Source: Bacillota bacterium (lineage in GTDB: Bacteria; Bacillota; Dethiobacteria; DTU022). Taken from it: a stretch of DNA of 6,056 bases. This document shows positions 1-4,791 of this stretch, piece by piece; positions within the stretch are counted from its first letter, which is position 1, and each line of letters opens with the position of its first letter. Where the stretch lies: assembly GCA_012510325.1 (NCBI GenBank), contig JAAZIG010000292.1, positions 1 to 6,056 on the forward strand, in the 5' to 3' direction. Under the pieces are notes generated by a model, which saw only the letters and a list, made by a program, of their open reading frames with translations, was not told the origin of the DNA and searched no databases. Both the position numbers and the translations under genes were made by a program.

Positions 1-54
1 CCTTACTCGTATGGCTAACGCAGCAGTTGCAGATCTGATGGGTGCAATCCGGGC

Positions 55-1194
55 TTATCTCAACAGCTGTCCGGCGATAACGATCTTTTGGATCTCGGTG
101 GTTCCCTCATAAATTTCAGTGATCTTGGCATCCCGCATCAGTCGCTCCACCCCATTTTCACGGATATATCCGTAGCCCCCGTATATTTGAACGGCCTTGC
201 TGCTCAGTTTCGTCGCCGCCTCCGAAGCATAATATTTGGCCATCGCCGCCGCTTCGGTTATCCGTTCCCCCTGATCCTTCAACCACGCAGCGTGGTAAGT
301 CAACATGCGGGCTGCCTTGATCTCTGTAGCCATCTCGGCCAGCATAAACTGAACCGCTTGAAAGGCGGAGATGGGACGATTAAATTGCCTCCGCATCCCG
401 GCATATTCCCGGGCCTTGTCGAAAGCGCTCTGAGCGATGCCCAGCGCCTGAGCGGCAATGGCCACGCGGCCGCCGTCGAGAGAATGCAGCGCAATTTTGA
501 AACCTTCCCCGACCTGACCGAGGAGATTGTCCCGGGGAACACGAACATTATCAAAATTTAGCGACGCTGTTTTTGCCGCGCGGATTCCCATTTTTTCCTC
601 CTGCCGGCCCACACTAAAGCCCGGGGTGGCGGTCTCCACAATAAAAGCGCTGATCCCCCTGGTGCCGAGCGTTTGATCGGTCATCGCCAGCACAATGCAC
701 AGATCGGCCAGCCCGGAATTGGAAATAAATATTTTGGAACCGTTCAGCAACCAGGAATCGCCGTCGGGCACAGCGGTGCTTTCAATGGCTGCGGCATCCG
801 AACCGGCGTTGGGTTCGGTTAAGCCGAAAGAACCGATCAATTTCCCCGCGGCCAGCCCCGGCAGATATTTTTGCTTTTGCCCTTCTGTCCCCCAGTTCAG
901 AATCGGTTCCGTGCCCAGGGAAACATGGGTTTCCACAGTTACCCCCGTGGAGGCGCAGGCGCGGCTCAGCTCTTCAACTGCGATAATGTAGCTGAGAAAA
1001 TCCCCTTCGCCGCCGCCGTAAGCTTCAGGCACGGTGATCCCCAAAAGCCCCATCTCCGCAATTTTCTCGATCAGCTCTGTCGGCATCTCCCCGCGCTCAT
1101 CCATCTCTGCAGCTCTGGGGGCAACCTCTTTTTCCGCAAATTCCCGCACCATTTGCCTGACCATCTCTTGCTCTTCGGTTAAGTTGAAATTCAT
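55..1194 (-). CDS. Acyl-CoA dehydrogenase, short-chain (butyryl-CoA dehydrogenase-like)
   Basis: This cytoplasmic FAD enzyme of 379 residues forms or reduces the alpha-beta double bond of an acyl-CoA, normally with an electron-transfer flavoprotein as partner. The length is typical of a complete family member. The N-terminal helical domain covers about residues 5-115. The first family signature, GLTEPNAGSDAAA, is at 124-136 in the beta domain. The C-terminal helical domain has the RRQFNRPISAFQ flavin-contact stretch near 268-279 and the second signature starting QIYGGYGY at 336. The catalytic base is expected to be Glu363 in IYEGTTEIQ, the position used by short-chain and butyryl-CoA dehydrogenases. 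The ATG start has AAAGGAG upstream at an 8-base gap. It follows iorB after 68 bases, so co-transcription is likely. Crotonyl-CoA/butyryl-CoA is an attractive substrate pair given abfD nearby, but chain length cannot be read from sequence alone; a branched or other short acyl-CoA is possible. Confidence 0.93.
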   Translation of the reverse strand: MNFNLTEEQEMVRQMVREFAEKEVAPRAAEMDERGEMPTELIEKIAEMGLLGITVPEAYGGGEGDFLSYIIAVEELSRACASTGVTVETHVSLGTEPILNWGTEGQKQKYLPGLAAGKLIGSFGLTEPNAGSDAAAIESTAVPDGDSWLLNGSKIFISNSGLADLCIVLAMTDQTLGTRGISAFIVETATPGFSVGRQEEKMGIRAAKTASLNFDNVRVPRDNLLGQVGEGFKIALHSLDGGRVAIAAQALGIAQSAFDKAREYAGMRRQFNRPISAFQAVQFMLAEMATEIKAARMLTYHAAWLKDQGERITEAAAMAKYYASEAATKLSSKAVQIYGGYGYIRENGVERLMRDAKITEIYEGTTEIQKIVIAGQLLR

Positions 1195-1202
1195 GGCAAC
1201 CT

Positions 1203-1209
1203 CTCCTTT
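1203..1209 (-). promoter_or_regulatory. Ribosome binding site of the acyl-CoA dehydrogenase
   Basis: Reading the minus strand, AAAGGAG lies 8 bases before the ATG at 1194. It is a strong Shine-Dalgarno match and fixes that start. No other in-frame start with a comparable site is seen nearby. Confidence 0.8.
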
Positions 1210-1213
1210 GACA

Positions 1214-1230
1214 GCCCCGCTCGAAGGGGC
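1214..1230 (-). other. Small hairpin in the iorB to acyl-CoA dehydrogenase gap
   Basis: On the minus strand GCCCC and GGGGC form a perfect 5-bp GC stem around a 7-base loop (TTCGAGC). No run of T follows, so it does not look like an intrinsic terminator. It ends 4 bases before the AAAGGAG ribosome binding site of the next gene. It could tune mRNA stability or expression between the two genes, or be chance. Function is not established. Confidence 0.3.
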
Positions 1231-1262
1231 CTCAATGTACTCTTTCCCAAACCAACCGCCGC

Positions 1263-1850
1263 CTAAGCAACGAGATCATAACCGGCTTTCAAGGCCTGCA
1301 GATTGACCGCCAGCACTTTTGCCGGAAGCAGCTCCGCCAACACAGCGGCAAGATCCTCCTGCTCAAAGAAAGGGAGCACCCGGCTGAGCGCACCGAGCAA
1401 AACAATATTTGTCATGATCGCTCCACCCAGTTCGCGTGCTTTTTCCGAAGCATTGATCAGATAACCCTTTGCCGAACGCAGGCGCAGCTCCCGCAATATT
1501 TCTCCTTCCGGCGGGTATCGATCCAGCCCCATATTGCCAAGAACCGTCGGCACGGTTTCAGAATTGACAATATAGCAACCCCCGGGATTGAGCCTGTCAA
1601 TATGGCGAAGCGCTTCGACCAGTTCAAAACCGAGGATAACGTCTGCAGCCCCCGCCGGTACAGTTGGCGAATAGATCTTCTCCTCTGAAATTCGAAGGTG
1701 GGATACTACCGATCCGCCGCGCTGGGCGGCTCCAATGGTCTCAGTGCCAATAACGTTTAACCCTTTTCGCATGGCGTAATTTGCAATCGCCACCGAGGCC
1801 AGCAAGTTGCCCTGACCGCCAACACCGCAGATAACCAGATCCATTTTCAT
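1263..1850 (-). CDS. iorB: Indolepyruvate-type 2-oxoacid:ferredoxin oxidoreductase, beta subunit
   Basis: This is the small subunit (195 residues) of a two-subunit, thiamine-diphosphate-dependent 2-oxoacid:ferredoxin oxidoreductase. The enzyme turns aryl or other 2-oxoacids plus CoA into acyl-CoA, CO2 and reduced ferredoxin. The protein is one POR gamma-type domain. It opens with the glycine-rich motif ICGVGGQGNLLAS at residues 7-19 and carries the family stretch AAQRGGSVVSHLRI at 41-54. Its length is normal for IorB. I chose the ATG at 1850, which overlaps the iorA stop in an ATGA arrangement. A purine-rich AGGAGAGGAG lies upstream (1873-1864) with a rather long 13-base gap. An earlier in-frame ATG at 1889 would add 13 residues unlike the family and would bury that site in the coding region. 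The overlap implies translational coupling and equal production of the two subunits. Confidence 0.93.
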   Translation of the reverse strand: MKMDLVICGVGGQGNLLASVAIANYAMRKGLNVIGTETIGAAQRGGSVVSHLRISEEKIYSPTVPAGAADVILGFELVEALRHIDRLNPGGCYIVNSETVPTVLGNMGLDRYPPEGEILRELRLRSAKGYLINASEKARELGGAIMTNIVLLGALSRVLPFFEQEDLAAVLAELLPAKVLAVNLQALKAGYDLVA

Positions 1851-3682
1851 ACTGTAATGATCGCTCCTCTCCTGCAGAGATCTGCACACAGGCCACAGTG
1901 GACACAGCTCTTCAGATCGACGGCCACTCTGTTTTCATCTTCCATGTAATACAGAGCCGGACATCCCAGGTCGTTGATGCAAATTTTACAGCCGTTGCAG
2001 CGTTCCGGAACCATCCTCACCTCGCGCCTGGCGAAATAAGGCTGCCCCCCCCTGCGGGTGCTTAAAAGGTAGCAGGGCGCCCTGGAGATGACCAGGGAAA
2101 CACCCTCTTCCCTGATCGCCTGATCCAATATTGTTTTACTCTCTTCCAAAAGATAGGGATTGATTATCCGCGTTTTCACACCCAGGGCCTGACCGATCTT
2201 TTCAGGAGAAAGTGCCGGTACAGTTTCCTGGAAAATATTTTCCCCGCTGCCGGGATGCGGTTGGAAACCGGTCATCGCAGTGGTACGGTTATCACAAAGG
2301 ACCACGGTGATTCTGGATTGATTGGAGACGGCTCCAACCAGCCCCAATAACCCGTTATGGAAAAAGGTTGAATCCCCGATAACGGCTACGACCGGTCGAT
2401 CGATTCCAGTCTTGGCAATCCCTGAAGCCACCGGTATGGAAGAGCCCATACAAAAGATGGTCGACTGTAACTCAATGGGGGGGAAGCTGCCGGCATCATA
2501 GCAACCGATATCCCCCGTGACAATGGCTTTGTTTTTACGGGAGACCTGTTTCAGGGCACTGAGCAGGCCCCGGTGGCTGCAGCCGATACACTGTGTGCGG
2601 GTGCGCACCGGGGCTTCCACCGCCGCAGGCTTGACCGCAGCGGGCCTTTCAACCAGCCCCAGTCTGGCAGCAGCAGCGATAACCTCTTCCGTGGTCAACT
2701 CTCCCTCTCCGGGTAAAAACTGATCCCGTCCCAGGATTTTCACCGTGAGCCCCTCATCGCTGCAGATGCCGCGGAGCAGCCCGGCCACGACCGGTTCGAT
2801 CTCTTCGAACACCACCACTTTTTCCAAGCCTCTGAGGAAAGTGAGCACCTTTTGCCTGGGGAGAGGCAGGGTCCCCAATTTTAAAACGGGAAATTTCCTG
2901 CGCAGAACGGTCTCGGCTTCCTTGATATAGCTGTACCCGATCCCACAACCGACAAAGCCGATCGGCCCGACACCGTCCTCGATAGAATTAAAGACGCTCT
3001 CCTCGGCGTATCTGCTAAAATCAGCCTGTTTTTGATTCAACAGGGCATGTCTCCACAGCGGCCTCATTTTGCCCCCGGCCCGGGGCTCGCTGACGGCGCT
3101 CATCACAAAACGCGAACGGTCGTCCACAAACTGCGGGACCCGTTGCAGCTTCTTCTGTGCAGAAAGCTGAATCACCGAGCGGGAATGGCAGATCCGCATC
3201 ACCGGACGAAGGATATAACAGGAACCCATTTCTTCTGACAGTTCAAACGCTTCCTTGATCATCTCCTTGGCCTCGGCAGGCGTAGCCGGATCGAAAACGG
3301 GGAGATGTCCATAAGTATGCAGCAAAATCCGCGTATCTTCTTCGTTCTGTGAGGAGTTGCCTCCCGGATCGTCGGCGGACACCAGCACCAACCCCCCGCA
3401 GACACCGGTAAAATTAAGGTGCATGATAAAATCTGCGGCAAAGTTGGTCCCGTTGTGCTTCATCACCGCCAGAGAGCGGAGATTGCACAGGGAGGCGCCC
3501 GTAGCCATCTCCAAAGCAACCTTTTCGTTGACCGACCATTCCACATAAACATCTTCGCCATGCAAGCATTCTTCCACGATTTCAGTCGCCGGCGTTCCCG
3601 GATAGCCGGTGACAAAAGAAACCCCCGCCTCCAAAGCTCCGGCCGCTATTGCCTTGTTCCCCATCACATAGCTCGCTTTCAT
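1847..3682 (-). CDS. iorA: Indolepyruvate-type 2-oxoacid:ferredoxin oxidoreductase, alpha subunit
   Basis: This is the large catalytic subunit (611 residues, normal length) of the IorAB enzyme in the cytoplasm. The N-terminal pyrimidine-binding domain has GYPGTPATEI at 26-35 and the WSVNEKVALE stretch at 49-58, whose glutamate is expected to activate thiamine diphosphate. DDPGGNSSQNEEDTR at 104-118 is a family hallmark. The diphosphate-binding domain starts near CIGCSHRG (365-372), followed by GDIGCY at 390 and the GDS...N metal/diphosphate motif from Gly436 to Asn465. The C-terminus is a ferredoxin domain for two 4Fe-4S clusters: Cys562, 565, 568 and 574 (followed by Pro), and Cys593, 596, 599 and 603. 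The start at 3682 has GGAGG at a 7-base gap; an earlier ATG at 3709 would add 9 residues and place that site inside the gene. The true 2-oxoacid could be indolepyruvate, phenylpyruvate or another; motifs do not decide this. Confidence 0.95.
   Translation of the reverse strand: MKASYVMGNKAIAAGALEAGVSFVTGYPGTPATEIVEECLHGEDVYVEWSVNEKVALEMATGASLCNLRSLAVMKHNGTNFAADFIMHLNFTGVCGGLVLVSADDPGGNSSQNEEDTRILLHTYGHLPVFDPATPAEAKEMIKEAFELSEEMGSCYILRPVMRICHSRSVIQLSAQKKLQRVPQFVDDRSRFVMSAVSEPRAGGKMRPLWRHALLNQKQADFSRYAEESVFNSIEDGVGPIGFVGCGIGYSYIKEAETVLRRKFPVLKLGTLPLPRQKVLTFLRGLEKVVVFEEIEPVVAGLLRGICSDEGLTVKILGRDQFLPGEGELTTEEVIAAAARLGLVERPAAVKPAAVEAPVRTRTQCIGCSHRGLLSALKQVSRKNKAIVTGDIGCYDAGSFPPIELQSTIFCMGSSIPVASGIAKTGIDRPVVAVIGDSTFFHNGLLGLVGAVSNQSRITVVLCDNRTTAMTGFQPHPGSGENIFQETVPALSPEKIGQALGVKTRIINPYLLEESKTILDQAIREEGVSLVISRAPCYLLSTRRGGQPYFARREVRMVPERCNGCKICINDLGCPALYYMEDENRVAVDLKSCVHCGLCADLCRRGAIITV
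1864..1873 (-). promoter_or_regulatory. Ribosome binding site of iorB inside the iorA 3' end
   Basis: AGGAGAGGAG on the minus strand lies within the last codons of iorA, 13 bases before the iorB ATG at 1850. The spacing is longer than usual, so iorB probably relies partly on ribosomes finishing iorA. The site supports the start at 1850 over the upstream ATG at 1889. Confidence 0.55.
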
Positions 3683-3688
3683 TTTCCA

Positions 3689-3694
3689 CCCTCC
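3689..3694 (-). promoter_or_regulatory. Ribosome binding site of iorA
   Basis: GGAGGG on the minus strand, with GGAGG ending 7 bases before the ATG at 3682, is close to ideal. It decides the iorA start against the in-frame ATG at 3709. Confidence 0.85.
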
Positions 3695-3722
3695 GGTTTC
3701 ACATAGCAAAATATGGTTTCAC
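3695..3722 (-). promoter_or_regulatory. Paired direct repeats just upstream of iorA, candidate operator
   Basis: The 8-base sequence GGTTTCAC (plus strand) occurs at 3695-3702 and again at 3715-3722, exactly 20 bases apart, about two helical turns. The first copy abuts the iorA ribosome binding site. Between them CATA (3702-3705) and TATG (3712-3715) form a short inverted repeat with a 6-base spacer. The second copy runs into TTTCACGAAA (3717-3726), where TTTC and GAAA mirror each other. Such an arrangement suits a dimeric or tetrameric regulator; the IclR protein encoded next door is the obvious candidate. No binding evidence exists in the sequence itself. Confidence 0.3.
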
Positions 3723-3730
3723 GAAATGAC

Positions 3731-3747
3731 TAAATTAAAGCAATTTA
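3731..3747. repeat. AT-rich inverted repeat upstream of iorA
   Basis: TAAATT (3731-3736) and AATTTA (3742-3747) are perfect 6-base inverted arms around a 5-base spacer. They sit in an AT-rich block (about 3725-3760) that contrasts with the GC-rich surroundings. The block is the most promoter-like part of the gap: on the minus strand TATAAA at 3758-3753 resembles a -10 element, but no good -35 lies upstream. I read it as the likely promoter zone of iorAB with a possible operator. Chance symmetry in AT-rich DNA cannot be excluded. Confidence 0.3.
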
Positions 3748-3814
3748 AAATTTTTATAACCCCTGCTTTAACCCGCTCCCAGCGCCTGGTTTTATTTTCG
3801 AAACAGTATCCCCA

Positions 3815-3839
3815 CGAGAAAACCGAGTCGGCTTTCCCG
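3815..3839 (-). other. RNA hairpin in the iclR-iorA gap
   Basis: Read as minus-strand RNA, bases 3839-3829 pair with 3815-3825 to give an 11-bp stem around a 3-base loop. Two pairs are G-U (3837/3817 and 3832/3822). On the plus strand those become A-C mismatches, so the fold favours the direction of transcription of the genes. No clear U-run follows, so termination would be weak. It could be a leader structure, an mRNA stabiliser or a processing site between iclR and iorAB. Confidence 0.4.
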
Positions 3840-3881
3840 CCCTGGGATCCCGTTTGTGGCAACGCCATCTGGTAACCGCTG

Positions 3882-3898
3882 AAAAGGCGGTCGCCTTT
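3882..3898 (-). terminator. Possible weak terminator at the iclR stop codon
   Basis: On the minus strand AAAGGCG and CGCCTTT are perfect 7-base inverted arms separated by 2 bases, in practice about a 6-bp stem with a 4-base loop. The last arm runs into TTTT. The first arm begins inside the TAA stop of iclR. The U-run is short and mostly part of the stem, so termination is probably partial, letting some transcription continue to iorAB. Confidence 0.35.
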
Positions 3899-4676
3899 AT
3901 CGATCGCTCCAGCCTATCTCAGCTGAAAGCCGCAGCGCTGTTTTCTTCAGCGCTTCGACAAAGAAAGGGAGCCGCTCTTCGGAGAAGACGGCGGTTAATC
4001 CGCTCACACTGATGGCGGCAACCACCTTTCCGGTGAAATCCCTGACCGGGGCGGCAACACAGCGCAAACCAACCTGAATCTCCTCGTCATCGAGCGCATA
4101 GCCCTGTTCGCGAATCCCGGCAAGATCGGCGAATAGAGCGGCCGGCTCATCGATTGTGTTGGCGGTGATCCGGGCCATCCCCTCTTTCTCCAAAAGCGCG
4201 GTCACCTTTGCCGGAGGCATATCACTCAGCAAAACCTTGCCCACAGCGGTGCAGTACATCGGCAAACGCAGCCCGATCTGAGAGGGCTGCACGACAATGG
4301 CGCCGGGCTCTTCCACCTTGTTTATGTAAAGGGCTTTCCCGTTGTCGTGAACCACCAGATGAACAGTCTGCTGTGTAATTTTGACCAATTCCTTGAGATG
4401 GCCGATGCTGGCTTCATAAAAATTCAGCCCCTGAATCGCCCGGGAACCCAGTTCAAATAAGCCAAACCCCAGCCGGTAGGTCCCGGTTTGGGGATCACGG
4501 CGGATCCATTCCAGCTGTTCAAGGGTATCCAGGATTCGGAAGACAGTACTTTTATGCAAGCCCGTGGCCCTGGTAATATCCATCAGGGATTGCACCGGAT
4601 CTTGACGGGTGAAACAGTGGAGCACTTTGGCCATCCGGCCGATAACCCTGATCGAGTAATCCGGTTTGCTTTGCAC
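3897..4676 (-). CDS. IclR-family transcriptional regulator
   Basis: This DNA-binding regulator (259 residues, typical IclR length) has an N-terminal winged helix-turn-helix at about residues 8-70, with the recognition helix around HKSTVFRILDTLEQ (41-54). The C-terminal effector-binding domain spans about 85-255. It has the hallmark stretches MYCTAVGKVLL (140-150) and GYALDDEEI...GLRCVAAPV (192-211). Members of this family sense small carboxylates, aromatic acids or similar metabolites and usually control neighbouring catabolic genes. I chose the GTG at 4676: GGGAGG sits 8 bases upstream. An in-frame GTG at 4685 overlaps that site and would have no room for it. It lies between abfD and iorA, so either side could be its target; a palindrome in its own leader suggests autoregulation. 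The effector cannot be deduced. Confidence 0.92.
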   Translation of the reverse strand: MQSKPDYSIRVIGRMAKVLHCFTRQDPVQSLMDITRATGLHKSTVFRILDTLEQLEWIRRDPQTGTYRLGFGLFELGSRAIQGLNFYEASIGHLKELVKITQQTVHLVVHDNGKALYINKVEEPGAIVVQPSQIGLRLPMYCTAVGKVLLSDMPPAKVTALLEKEGMARITANTIDEPAALFADLAGIREQGYALDDEEIQVGLRCVAAPVRDFTGKVVAAISVSGLTAVFSEERLPFFVEALKKTALRLSAEIGWSDR

Positions 4677-4684
4677 CGGCGCCA

Positions 4685-4690
4685 CCTCCC
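4685..4690 (-). promoter_or_regulatory. Ribosome binding site deciding the iclR GTG start
   Basis: GGGAGG on the minus strand lies 8 bases before the GTG at 4676. It overlaps the alternative GTG at 4685, which therefore cannot use it. The site shortens the protein by 3 residues relative to the longest reading. Confidence 0.65.
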
Positions 4691-4699
4691 TATTTTATT

Positions 4700-4712
4700 C
4701 CATGAAACATGG
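4700..4712. promoter_or_regulatory. Perfect palindrome upstream of iclR, candidate operator
   Basis: CCATG and CATGG are perfect 5-base inverted arms around AAA (plus strand). The site sits 9 bases upstream of the iclR ribosome binding site. Its core ATGAAAC resembles the GTGAAAC copies upstream of iorA as read on the minus strand. A position this close to the start fits an autoregulatory operator of the IclR protein. On the minus strand TAAAAT lies just downstream of it, but it is too close to the ribosome binding site to be a convincing -10 element. Confidence 0.3.
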
Positions 4713-4791
4713 TTCCGTTATTTCAGCCGCCTTTTTTTGTTTCCCGATCGCCCGCCCTTTTCCCTGCCGCCAACCCAATTTGCCCAGTCGG

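Noticed and set aside
1..54. Stretch downstream of the acyl-CoA dehydrogenase searched for a terminator or new gene
   Set aside because: It contains an 8-base CAGATCTG palindrome but no stem followed by a T-run, and no minus-strand start codon with a ribosome binding site.
2..110. Plus-strand open stretch from the window edge to a stop at 110, with an ATG at 11
   Set aside because: Only about 36 codons are visible, half of them antisense to the end of the acyl-CoA dehydrogenase. No family resemblance and no ribosome binding site can be checked.
88..561. Plus-strand open frame of 157 codons opposite the acyl-CoA dehydrogenase
   Set aside because: It is antisense to a well-supported enzyme gene, shows no recognisable domain, and reads like the mirror of its codon pattern.
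3844..3851. GGGATCCC palindrome in the iclR-iorA gap
   Set aside because: Eight symmetric bases without flanking symmetry are expected by chance and match no regulator pattern I know.
3683..3896. T-box or other known riboswitch in the iorA leader, prompted by AGGGTGG near the start codon
   Set aside because: The AGGGTGG is simply the ribosome binding site. The rest of the T-box antiterminator sequence, a specifier loop and a terminator with a T-run are all missing.
4731..4738. Run of T on the plus strand as a terminator tail
   Set aside because: No stem precedes it on the plus strand, and no plus-strand gene ends there.
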